64,000 nucleotides of DNA from Pyrus communis (taxonomy: Eukaryota; Streptophyta; Magnoliopsida; Rosales; Rosaceae). Within the stretch, counting starts at the first letter, position 1, and every line of letters starts with the position of its first letter. The notes under the pieces were generated by a model. That model did no database searches, was not told where the DNA came from, and worked only from the letters and a program-made list of their open reading frames with translations. A program made the translations under genes and the position numbers. Where the stretch lies: NCBI RefSeq assembly GCF_963583255.1, contig NC_084810.1, forward strand, positions 4,867,751 through 4,931,750, written 5' to 3'. Positions 1 to 10,040 of this stretch are shown in pieces.

Positions 1-2280
1 GATGATGGTTGGCAATATTTTGTGAAGGATCATCATTTAGAAAAAGGGGATTTTTTGGTTTTCAAATATGATGGCAAATCAAAGTTTAAAGTTGTAATCT
101 ATGATACAACTGCTTGTGAGAAGGATGTAGAGATAGCTGACAGCTGGAGGATTGGCAGTTGTATTCCTTTGTTTAACATCAGACAGGCTCGAGTAAAAGA
201 AGAAATTAATGAACTTCAAACTGACAACTACAACGAAAATTGTGAAAACAAAGTGTTCAATTCTGGAAGAAGGAAGTGTAAGTTATTCGCTATATATTTT
301 CTCTAGCAGCTTTGTTTATTCTTTTCTTAAACTGTTTATCAATTGGTAATGTGCAGGTAATCATGTTACATCGGGGAAGAGACCTGCACACGATGACAGA
401 GAAGCAACATCAACTGAATCCGTCGTGTTCAATTCAAAGAACTTGTGTTTTAAAGCAATCTTTAACAATCCAAGGCAATACCGCGCGGTGAGTACGTTAA
501 TTGTCATCCAATTCTGAAGCCAACTACACATATTTTTGAAAACTTCCCCTCTTATGATTGCAAATGGTAAAAGAGATCTTTAGAATATTGTAGAATTATC
601 AGCGAGACAGGCCATACGACCCACTAGGTCTCGGTATTAGTTGAAGTAAGGTTATGATATTTAAACTCTTATTTTCTCATTGATACGATCGATGTGAGAC
701 ATTTCAACATGCCCCGTTACGTGAGACCTAATAGTGGGTCACACGTGGGAGATCCACACATCGATAACCACGTGGAGCCAAGGAGACTTACCCTACACGT
801 GGGGCCAAGGGATCCACCATCATTGCGCGGGGCCAAGAGGACTGGAGTAAGGTTAGGATATTTAAACTCTTATTTTCTCATTGATAGGATCGATGTGAGA
901 CATTTCAACATGCCCCCTTACGTGAGACCCAATAGTGGATCGCACGTGGAAAATACACACATCGACAACCACGTGGAGCCAAGGGGACTCACCCTACACG
1001 CAAGGCTAAGGGACCCACCATCATCACGTGGGGCCAAAGGGACCCACCCATCACATGATAGTATAGTACAGGCCCAACTCTTATTTTCTCATTAATAGGA
1101 TCGATGTGAGACATTTCAACATGCCCCCTTACGTGAGACCCAATAGTGGATCGCACGTGGAAAATCCACACATCGATAACCACGTGGAGCCAAGGGGACT
1201 CAACCTACACGCAAGGCTAAGGGACCCACCATCATCACGTGGGGCCAAAGGGACCCACCCATCACGTGGTAGTATAGTACAGGCCCAACTCTTATTTTCT
1301 CATTGATAGGATCGATGTGAGACATTTCAACATGCCCCCTTACGTGAGACCCAATAGTGGATCGCACGTGGAAAATCCACACATCGACAACCACGTGGAG
1401 CCAAGGGGACTCACCCTACACGCAAGGCTAAGGGACCCACCATCATCACGTGGGGCCAAAGGGACCCACCCATCACGTGGTAGTATAGTACAGGCCCAAC
1501 TCTTATTTTCTCATTGATAGGATCGATGTGAGACATTTCAGCATGCCTCCTTACGTGAGACCCAATAGTGAGTCGCACGTGGAAAATCCACACATCGACA
1601 ACCACGTGGAGCCAAGGGGACTCACCCTACACGCAAGGCCAAGGGACCCACCATCATCACGTGGGGCCAAAGGGACCCACCCATCACGTGGTAGTATAGT
1701 ACAGGCCCGCTCCTTGACTCTGATACCATGTAGAATTATGAGAGAGACGGGCCATACGGCTCACTTCCAACAACACCGATATTGTCCCCAACTTGGGAAT
1801 TACTACTTGCACAATTCGTCAGGTGTAAGGTATTATCACAAAAGGTATCGGTACTAGTTGGAGTGAGGTTATGATATTTAAACTCTTATTTTCTCATTGA
1901 TAAGGTCGATGTGGGACATTTCAACAAATACCACAAGCACTGCACTCTATATGGAGTTTTATCTCCATTGATGTTGTTGATGTTCCAAATTGTAGACAAT
2001 TCCGAAGAAACTAGCCATAGCCGAAGATCTTTTAAATAAGAAGAGTGTAATGATTCATGACCCAACTGGGAGATCACGGCTCGTTAAACTTAACGTTCGC
2101 GGCAAGGTATCTCAGCGCCGTGTGGATATGGCAACAGGTTTGGGAGAATGTTGTAAAGCCAACCAGATATTACCTGGGGACGAAGTCGTTTTTGAGTTTG
2201 TCAAGCAAGGTCTCTTGCAAATTCATATCCACAGAGTGGGAGCATTAGGAGGCAAATCTGTGCTACTCGAAGAAGCTTAA
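1..2280 (+). CDS. REM-like B3 transcription factor, copy 1 (5' end outside window)
   Basis: Visible exons are 1-277, 357-487 and 1996-2280, joined by GT/AG introns in phases 1 and 0, exactly as in copies 2 and 3. The first exon holds the end of the first B3 domain (GWQYFVKDHHLEKGDFLVF followed by the KFKVVIYD strand) and a charged linker. The last exon holds most of a second B3 domain (IPKKLA at its start, then PGDEVVFEFVKQGLLQIHI) and a TAA stop. B3 domains are plant-specific DNA-binding folds, and REM proteins usually carry several; a nuclear transcription factor is inferred. No frameshift or stop is visible. Intron 3 is about 1.5 kb because a 1.3-kb TRIM-like retroelement sits in it; the equivalent introns of copies 2 and 3 are 0.3-0.4 kb. 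Whether splicing still works is unknown, and exon 1 and half of exon 2 are not seen. Confidence 0.85.
665..1709 (-). repeat. About five tandem copies of a 211-bp unit inside the TRIM-like element
   Basis: The phrase ACTCTTATTTTCTCATTGAT recurs at 665, 866, 1077, 1288 and 1499, giving spacings of 201, 211, 211 and 211 bp. Each unit contains about 45 bp of the LTR outer end, the polypurine-like tract and an internal stretch. Units two to five are nearly identical and the first is more diverged. CACGTG (G-box core) occurs 3, 3, 4, 4 and 4 times in successive units. Apparent reading frames repeat only because the array repeats. Confidence 0.9.
1718..1728 (-). promoter_or_regulatory. Primer-binding site of the TRIM-like element
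   Basis: On the minus strand this reads TGGTATCAGAG, directly abutting the LTR-like end at 1729. It matches the usual plant initiator-tRNA-Met priming site and gives the orientation of the element. Confidence 0.8.
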
Positions 2281-3303
2281 CGCCAAGTTTGATGACCTTG
2301 TCAATACTAATACTTTGAGAAAATGTTTTAACTACAACATTCACATATCTATTTTCACTGTCCCACGAGACATTTTTGTATACTCATTTGTGTAATTCAC
2401 TTTGTTGATTGGCGCAACAAATGCCTTTGGAGATGCTTGTTTCAAACTAAAGACAAATAGGGAAAAAATTGGTGAGTTTTCAGTTTTTCTATTTTCTAGT
2501 CTGACGCAAAATCTCAAATTTTGAGTGTGACAATTTGGTTAGTGTATTGGAGATGTTAGAGACAAACTTAAATCTTGTTTTCTTGATGGAATGTAAATAT
2601 TCAAATTTTAGACCTCTATTCTCATATTTGGGTCTTAAAAAGGTGGTGGATATATATTTTAATTTTCTTCTCCAATGCAAAGAACAATTTACATGATACA
2701 GACTTATTCTGATCTGATATTTTCTATTCAATAATTCATTGCCAAATTCAAAATTTATCCACTACTAATATATTATTGGATCTAAACACTACGTGACGGT
2801 ATACCTTATCTATGTAAATTGCTCTCAATCTTAAAACTCATTTTAAATTTTAAGTTTTTGCGTTGGAGTAGAAAACATAACTCATACGTGAGTTTTAACA
2901 AATTGATTTATGCGCATATTTCGATACTGTAAAAGTTAAAAGCGGGATCCTACTTTTAAAGATAAAAAGTGACCTAAATTTTACTCAATCCATCTTAAAC
3001 AGTAACTACATGAAACGCTACAATTAGAGTCAAATACAGACTTTATAACTTTTAGTGGTTAAAAAAAGAGAGTGAAAGACAGGAGAGACATGACTCCTGA
3101 GATGAAAAGCATTGACGAAAAGTAGGAAAAAGTGACAAGTAGCTGAAGGTCTTGTCTCCTCATGATTTCAAGTAGGACTTTGATTCTCTGCCACTTAAAT
3201 TAAGAACCAGAAGAAAGTAGTTTTGGTTTGTTGAACACTTACTCGATTAAGCGGCAAGGTGGAACTCTCTCGAATCCTTGCCGAGTCGACACAGTTGGTT
3301 CAA
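2281..3303. other. Intergenic DNA and probable promoter of B3 copy 2
   Basis: No gene is seen. The last 150 bp (from about 3140) resemble the stretch upstream of copy 3 (around 15845) and the relic at 13385, so they are probably the shared B3 promoter and 5' UTR. The rest is AT-rich with no recognisable element. Confidence 0.5.
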
Positions 3304-5056
3304 ATGGCAAGGAATCCAAAGAAACCGTCTTTTTTCAAGATCCTCGCCGGTGACTTCTCTCAGGGTCTGGTAAAAGATCCATCCTCCCTTTTTACTTTTC
3401 GAGATGTGAATTTTTGTGTTTGTATTTTTCTCACTTTTGGGGGTTCATTTGGATAACATTTTAATTTTTTAATGTATTGATTAAATTTCTGTTGAAAATT
3501 GATATCCCAGTTCATGGTTCATGTGTGGGTTTAGGGTTTTTGTTGTCTGTATATTTTTCATATTTGTTTTAATCAAATATTGTTCATCCCTAAGTTTTGT
3601 TTTAATCCTTATTACTCTGAATGTTAGCAACAATGGTTATCATTCAATAACAGTAGGTCCATCTTCACAGAACCAATTTATGTGAGGTTTACAAAGATTT
3701 GGTTAAAGGTGCAGGATTATTTTTGTATTAGTATTAATAAGGTATTTTCTTGTTTGATCTCTCATATTACAAAGAACATATAATAAGGTCTTTTAAGAAG
3801 TTATTCAATTTTGTAGCGTATACCACCTGCGTTTATTAGGAAGAACTTCAATGGACGATCACTTTGCAAATGTGATCTCAAGGGCCCTAGTGGAATACGG
3901 AGGACTGTGGAATTGGAAGAGAGGGAGAATGGCTTGTTCTTCCGCAATGGTTGGCAGGGTTTTGTGAAGGATCATCGTTTAGAAGCTGCTGATGTTTTGG
4001 TTTTTGATTATGATGGTGAAACTAAGTTTGATGTCAAAATCTATGATAGAAGTGCATGTGAAAAAGATGTCGGAGCAGCCGTGAGGAATACACAAAATCA
4101 AGCTAGAGTAAAAGATGAAATTGGTGATCTTGACACTGAAAACTATAACGAAGAGCGCAAAATCAGACCGACTGGCAGAAGTAAGTTAAAATCTGTTTTA
4201 GTTCTCTGCAACCAGCGAAGATTTGTATATGATCTCTAACATTTTTTGTATCTGATCTCTAACATTTTCTTCGCTCCTTCAATCGTGTTTTGGATTGTGT
4301 AGGCAATTACCTCATTTCTAGGAAGAGGCATTATCATTTGGAAGATACAGAAACTGGATCCATCTTGTTGAAATTAGAGAATCAATGTTTTCTAGCGTTT
4401 TCAAACAAGAAACATTTACTACGTTGCGTGGTGAGTACTTTTTCACCCACTTCCCAAGTCAGTTCATGTTTCTGACAAAAAAAATTTGCGATTGGAAAAC
4501 ATTGAAACCGATCATGAGATACAATAAAAAACTACTGATGTTATTTTCTTGTAGTGTCAGTTAACTGGAGAAAATTTTCCAAGAAGTCTTTCTTCAGCGT
4601 TCCACTTCATTTTAGGGGTGCACTATAATATAAGTTTTAGGAAGGATTATGAATCGTTTACGTGAAAACTCTTCTAGCGCGAATAATTTTTTTAATTTGT
4701 AATTTCGTGGTCAATTTTCAAGCAAATTTACCCATGATGGATTGCAGAGGATTCCGAAGCAACTAGCTGTAGATCATCGCCTTATGTCTAAGAATACTGT
4801 AACGCTTCAAGATCCAGCTGGGAGATCATGGGTTATTCAACTCAGAATCAGAGGGGTTACTTCATCTCATCAGTTGGACATGTCAACAGGTTGGGTGCAT
4901 TGTGTGAAAGCGAACCGGATTTCGCCGGGAGACACCATGATTTTTGAGTTTGTGAAGCAAGGTTTGATGAAGGTTCATATTTTTAGAAAAGGAGCAGTGA
5001 GAGGCGATAAGTGTCGTCTGGTGCTTGCTGGCCCTAATGTTAAAGCCGAAAGCTAG
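3304..5056 (+). CDS. REM-like B3 transcription factor, copy 2 (intact)
   Basis: Four exons are read as 3304-3369, 3817-4180, 4303-4430 and 4748-5056, all with GT/AG borders in phases 0, 1 and 0, giving 288 residues. The start ATG at 3304 opens MARNPKKPSFFKILAGD, the usual REM amino end. Residues about 8-110 form the first B3 domain (SFFKIL, RIPPAFI, GLFFRNGWQGFVKDH, VLVFDYDG, KIYDRSACEKDV). A charged linker follows. Residues about 170-280 form the second B3 domain (CFLAF, RIPKQLA, WVIQLRIRG, RISPGDTMIFEFVKQG). Family knowledge: sequence-specific DNA binding in the nucleus, often in reproductive meristems. The target here is unknown. Copies 1 and 3 flank it in the same orientation, which points to local tandem duplication. 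An in-frame ATT or GTG at exon edges should not be taken as a start. Confidence 0.9.
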
Positions 5057-5604
5057 TTGATCCCAGAGTTTAACATCACAAATTTACCATCTTTCTGTAA
5101 AAATGTTGTGACTACAGTATAATTAGCTTATCTATTTTGGTTAAACGATGATCTTATTTCATTTAAGAGTAAACTTTATATAAGTTTCGTTTTGTAAGTC
5201 ATTATTGGATTTAGTCCACTTTCTTTGTAAAGTCCGTTCATTGGATTATCCACATCGACTCATTTTGATTATATTTTTTTTCACTATCTTCAATAAAAAG
5301 TTTTTATTTTTATAGAAGCAATATTGGGATATCCGATCTTAGGATCTTGAATGCAATAATAAACACTCTTAACCAAATAAGCTAATAGTTTCTTGCACTT
5401 ATGTTTAGTGCCCATTAAATTTTACTAAATATTTTGTGGTAGCTTTTTTATTCAGGATAAGATGGGCTAGAAATGTGAATGCCAGGTGAATTGGTGGTGG
5501 AACCTTTTCTTTCCCAATTTGTCACAATTGAGTTTGTATCAACAGTTACGTCCTAATTAAAGGAGCATTCGTGAATACTTGGTCAATCCCAAAATAGAGG
5601 TTGA

Positions 5605-5715
5605 TTTTTTTTTTTTCGTTGTTTATTCAAGCATATATGCAGGAGGTGGGAATTGGAGTCGAAGCCTAAGGTGTAAGAATGATCGCTCTTGACCAACTAA
5701 ACTGCAAGCTCGTCG
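5605..5715 (-). mobile_element. SINE-like tRNA-derived repeat
   Basis: On the minus strand a tRNA-like box A (TAGTTGGTCAAGAGC) is followed by a box B-like GGCTTCGACTCC and ends in a poly(A) run, seen here as the T-run at 5605-5616. This arrangement is typical of plant SINEs. No target-site duplication was identified. Confidence 0.5.
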
Positions 5716-5756
5716 CATTAAAATTTAACTTAAGAATGAGTGAGCTAAAAAACTTA

Positions 5757-5879
5757 AGGAGTTTTAACGAAAAGTCCGCGGTACTGTTCACTTTAATGAA
5801 AAATCACATTTTTACACTAAAAAGTCAATCCTCGTACTATTCACTTTACCCTTTATTTTGTCTTTATCGTTAAAACTCA
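5757..5879. mobile_element. Short MITE with inverted termini
   Basis: The left end GGAGTTTTAACGAAAA and right end TATCGTTAAAACTC are inverted copies enclosing about 120 bp without coding capacity. The superfamily is not assigned because no clear target-site duplication was seen. Confidence 0.6.
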
Positions 5880-6795
5880 AAGTTTTCAAATCATTTTCAT
5901 TAGTTTTCCTAAAACCTTATTGAGGAAAATAGTTGTTGATTTCAGCATAACCTAAAAATAATTGTACTTGGAAAATTATTGAACCATGTACAAGACTGAA
6001 ATGTCTGAAGTACAATAAATATACTGATAGAGACAATAGCGGTATGAAGGGGTAATGTTTTGTAAAAGCTTAAGGATATACGTCTTGCCAAAGTGACCAT
6101 AATAGTTTTAACTCTGCCAACCAACTTCATTACATTCAGGTCATAACTTGGTAGCAGTCAATTGACAAAGAGAAACAACGTCGTGACTTGTACTCACAAA
6201 AGAGCCAAATCGTGCCACAACCTAATTTCATGTTTATTTACAAGAGAGTCATAACTTTGGTAGATGGCACATTAATATACAGTACATGAGATAACCAAGA
6301 TGGTTCATTTTCTACCTAAGTGTAAAAACAAGGAAACAAGAGAACGCATTCATAGCGAGATGATTCACCGCTTTATCGTTTGCACGAGAAAAATATGAAT
6401 GTATATTTTGCTGTTAATGTAAATTTTGAAATTAGAATTTGTTTAGGGGAAGGGATGCAAGAAACTCGCTCTTGCTCGTCAAGATAGGAGGAGGAGGATG
6501 ATGACGTCTGTACCATTATTTTGCCCAGAACCAAACTAATAACCTGTTAGCTCGCCTAGTTTCTTAGCTCCCTATCCTTTTACCCTTCTGCAGAAAAGAA
6601 GTACGGAACGTAGAGCCCACCAAAAGATATCGAGGTCCGATTGAAGCTGCTAGTTACTTTTATAATTACTGTACTAGCTAGCTGCAATTTTTCTGATGAA
6701 CTGCACTAATTACTTTAATTGTTAAGCAACTAGCCAACTACCCTTCTTCAGCGACTTTAATAGTTACTGTACTAGCTAGCTGTACATGGTGAACT
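5880..6795. other. Intergenic DNA, no gene seen
   Basis: AT-rich. The only structure noticed is a direct repeat of TTACTGTACTAGCTAGCTG near 6666 and 6767, about 100 bp apart. Confidence 0.5.
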
Positions 6796-7278
6796 GCCAA
6801 TTTAGTTCATGAAATATCATTTGAGTGAAAATTAGGTCTTTAAAATATTTTTTTCAGAAAAATCAGTCATTAAATTATAATAATCTACCAATTACATCCT
6901 TAATATTGTATTTGAAGCTACTTATTCAATTTTCCGTATATTTAAGTCACGTTACTTGTATTGTATGTGATAGACGTTAGATGGTAGATTGATAATTTTA
7001 TGTAAAGAAATAATGCATGGAGTTAACTTGAGAAGGTAAATTAGACCTTAGATTCACAACCTATATGAAATACTAAGGGCTTATAGGTGAGAAAAGAACA
7101 GAATTATACTTTAAAGTGTGTCAAGTGAATTTAGTTAACGAAAAATTGGATAAAATAGCTTTGAATATAATAGTAGAATAATACTAGCAATTTTTAATGA
7201 ATTTAAAGACTTATTTTACCGAAAAAATAATTTAAGTACCTAATTTTTACTGAAATGATAGTTCAAGAAGTAAATCGG
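6796..7278. mobile_element. Long-TIR MITE, Mutator-like, copy A
   Basis: The termini are imperfect inverted repeats of about 60-70 bp (GCCAATTTAG at the left, a degenerate complement ending near 7278 at the right) enclosing non-coding AT-rich DNA. The whole element matches 55291-55767 in inverse orientation. Long TIRs suggest a Mutator-type family. Copy A has more diverged ends than copy B. Confidence 0.65.
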
Positions 7279-7630
7279 TACTTCATCCTTATATGTGACA
7301 AAGTAACAGTGATGCAACATATTATGAGTTACGCTTATTTTCTTTCCCATTAAATTGACCGTGGTCGAGATATTTTCTGTCATTACAACCCAAAATCGAG
7401 TCGAATACTGAGTTGAGTCTATGAGCTTTAGTGCAATTTTAGTATGTAAAGGTCTTTAATGAATAGTAATTGCATATTCTTAAACTGTATAACCAAGGTA
7501 ATTCGTATTAAAATATTAATATTTTTATATTTTATAAAATAATAAAAATAATTTTATTTGTAACTTCGGAAAGAATTTTTAACTGATCTTATCATACCAT
7601 ATGTTATTATCCAAAAATACAATATTTGGT

Positions 7631-7830
7631 GATAGATTTCGATAAGATTTTTATCCAATTCCGTTGCGCCACGTGCAGTTACTTGTTTAGAATCGTTGAT
7701 GATAGATTTCCGATAAGATTTTTAATCAATCATATCGCGCCATGTGACATTGTCTGTTTAGAATCTTTGAGAATAAATTTTGATAAGATTTTTAACGAAT
7801 CGTGTGCCATGTGACATTATCTACAACCTA
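7631..7830. repeat. Three tandem copies of a 70-bp unit
   Basis: GATAGATTTC / GATAAGATTTTTAA / CCATGTGACATT-type segments recur with starts at 7631, 7701 and 7771, an exact 70-bp period with substitutions between copies. The 210-bp open frame seen here is a product of the repeat and is not called as a gene. Confidence 0.75.
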
Positions 7831-8179
7831 ATTCTTTCTTTTTTTTCTCCATATAACACACCATCTATCCTAAGAAATCACACACAAAAATCAAAATCTC
7901 TATCCTTTTTTTCATAGTTTATAAATGTTAAGTTCTTACACCATCTTCTTCAAGGATTTTGTGGGAAATTGATAAGCAAGAAAAAGAATTGTTTAAGCAA
8001 GGAAGAAAGAGAGCTAAGTCAACACAACGCTGTTGAACAAAAAAATATCTAGGAAGTCCGAAGTACAAAGTGTTGTTTCAGCTTCCAGGCATGTGGTGTA
8101 GTGAAGGCACAATTAATATCCCGTCTATGTTTTATTCTGTAACTTTGTATATCTTATCATTAGCATTCTGTCAGATGTC

Positions 8180-8414
8180 CACTACTAGAATAATAGAATT
8201 ATGGCCATAGGACACCAATGTTTGCACGCTATTTGCAAATGGTGACTATAGATAGAAAGATAGCACTCCTAACAATTTTTGGTCTTTTTAGTTGGATGCC
8301 ACTGATATTAGTAGCCTTCAAATTTGAGACACCAACCATTAATGTATGCTTTATTCTTAAAAAGTAATTTCTTGTGCATTTGTAATTAACTGGGGCGTCA
8401 AAATTCTAGTAGTG
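8180..8414. mobile_element. CACTA-type MITE
   Basis: It begins CACTACTAGAA and ends TTCTAGTAGTG, a perfect 11-bp terminal inverted repeat opening with the diagnostic CACTA. It is 235 bp long with no coding region. The 3-bp flanks do not match cleanly, so the duplication has decayed or the border is off by a base. Confidence 0.75.
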
Positions 8415-9490
8415 GTTTAACAGCTTGAAAGTTTACCGATTCCTGCTTTTATATATTGCAGGAAGTTCTGTTAGTCGGGGCCGTACTTATTTGCAGTATT
8501 GGGCGTTTTCATCATAGTCACTGTGTGGGCAGTCGTGGTGACCGAAAGTTGCATGCAGCTGCAGTACTATGCCTTTAAGCTTGCTTCTGCTGCAAGGTAA
8601 GGTAATACAAATATTTTCCATTTTGATGGGCTATGGCTATTTCTAGTGAGAGAAACTGTACAGTTGATACGTTTCTCTCTATACATGGTGTGGTTGGTTA
8701 TAAAGATAGTTGTTTTTTATAGTAAATGTTAGATGTATAGCGTTTATTGTTTATTACTCATTTGAGTTATCTAGGTATCGACTAACAGCTTAGTTGAAGC
8801 CATTCACTCCATACACCCTTACCTTCTATATTATGACTCTTTAATTTTTGAATTCTCGGTTCAAAAATCCATAGTAAATATGATATTTATACATTTAGAG
8901 AGTGTTGCAAAGAGTAAAACGTATTAATCAACTTCATGCCATACGTGGGATTCACCCATCAATGTGGCCTCATTTGTAATCCAATGAACTTACATGCAGC
9001 TATAGTTCTCTACCAAACCAACTACTAGCCTAGTTGGTGTGAAAATTTAAGAAACATAAAATAACATGTGTGCGTTCTCAACTTAACCAACTACTAGCCT
9101 AGTTGGTGTGAAATTTTAATAACCATTAAATAACATGCACGCCTCAGTTGTAATCTAATGAACTTAAACATAATTATAATTCTCAGCTTAACAATTGTAA
9201 AAGAACGTGCGTTCCTCATTTGTAATCCAATAACTTAAACATAGTTATAGTTCTCCACCTAACTAACTAATAATTAACGTAGTTCTCAGCTCAGCCAACT
9301 ACTGGCATAATAGGTGTAAACTTTTAACAAAGGGTACACAACAAACTAACTATAAAGCTGGAATACCAGAGGTCCATCCCTGTCTGCCTAAGATATATCC
9401 AGCATTAAAAAAAAAATTTAAGTAAATTTTTTTTTCTTTTCTTTAAAAAAAAAAAGAAAAGAAAAGAATTATAAGTTAAAAAAAATTACC
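8415..9490. other. Intergenic DNA with a possible exon relic
   Basis: 8462-8596 is bounded by CAG and AAG/GTAAGG. After one frame change it would encode a hydrophobic stretch (VLLVGAVLICSIG, then FIIVTVWAVVV). That could be a dead membrane-protein exon, but I do not recognise it. The remainder contains short dispersed repeats, such as the phrase CAACTACTAGCCTAGTTGGTGTG near 9023 and 9090, and AT-rich low-complexity DNA. Confidence 0.3.
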
Positions 9491-9930
9491 CAGAAGAAGT
9501 CCTCCTGCGCCAGTGTCAGCAATTGCAGGCCGAATGCAGAAGGAGAATATTTCATTAAGTACAGTTCCAAGTTGATAAACGACCTCGGTGGAAAGTACAA
9601 AGTTACCCATGCTTATATACCAACAGATACATAAACATTAGTTTAGTTTGTTTTATTAAAAAAAGAAGAAAAAAACAAAAGATTAATTAGGGAGAAAAAC
9701 TATTGCATTTGGTATACTCACAAATTGGCAGCTCATCCTGCCTTGAGAGGATTCGACCCCTGATCATATTTTCCTAGTGTTGTCTCAACACAGATCATCA
9801 CGGGCACAACATTTTGTGGGTTCCATCCAAGGACCAGGAATCCAACTTGTTTCGGAGTTTCATGAACGTAAATCCTTTGGGAAACCCACTGCACTGTGAT
9901 GGCCACCCCATCCAAAATAGCCAAATTCAT
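9491..9930 (-). pseudogene. Unrecognised minus-strand gene fragment
   Basis: Two open stretches lie on the minus strand: 9930-9733 (begins MNLAILDGVAITVQWVSQRI) and about 9612-9491 (MGNFVLSTEVVYQLGTV followed by a hydrophobic tail ending at a GTAATT donor-like site). Residue use looks protein-like, not random, and the pieces could be adjacent exons. I do not recognise the family, and no complete gene can be built here. It is called a fragment because flanking exons, a stop context and a promoter are not visible. Confidence 0.3.
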
Positions 9931-10040
9931 TTGCTATAAGTAAAACCAAATTGGGTAATTAAACAGAATGGTACATAAAATAAATATTGAATAATTGAAC
10001 CATTAGAGAGATTTGTTAAAAAATTATACCTAATGTCAAT

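Larger units (their letters stand above)
589..1926 (-). mobile_element. TRIM-like LTR retrotransposon in intron 3 of B3 copy 1
   Basis: The ends are TG...CA on both LTR-like repeats: 589-709 (121 bp, carrying an internal deletion of about 77 bp) and 1729-1926 (198 bp). The flanks AATAT (584-588) and AATAC (1927-1931) look like a 5-bp target-site duplication with one change. Read on the minus strand, the repeat ending at 1729 is followed directly by TGGTATCAGAG (1728-1718), the classic primer-binding site complementary to initiator tRNA-Met. A purine tract AAGGGGGCA precedes the repeated LTR start in most internal units (ACGGGGCA beside the terminal LTR). No gag or pol coding is present, so it is non-autonomous. 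The interior is almost wholly a tandem array. Confidence 0.75.

Noticed and set aside
694..1857. Chain of overlapping 64-133-codon frames on both strands with recurring PPYVRPNSGSHV-type peptides
   Set aside because: They arise from the 211-bp tandem unit of a non-coding TRIM-like element, lie within an intron and have no codon or domain support.
7631..7830. Possible CRISPR-like spaced repeats
   Set aside because: The repeats are contiguous 70-bp tandem units with no spacers, in a plant genome.
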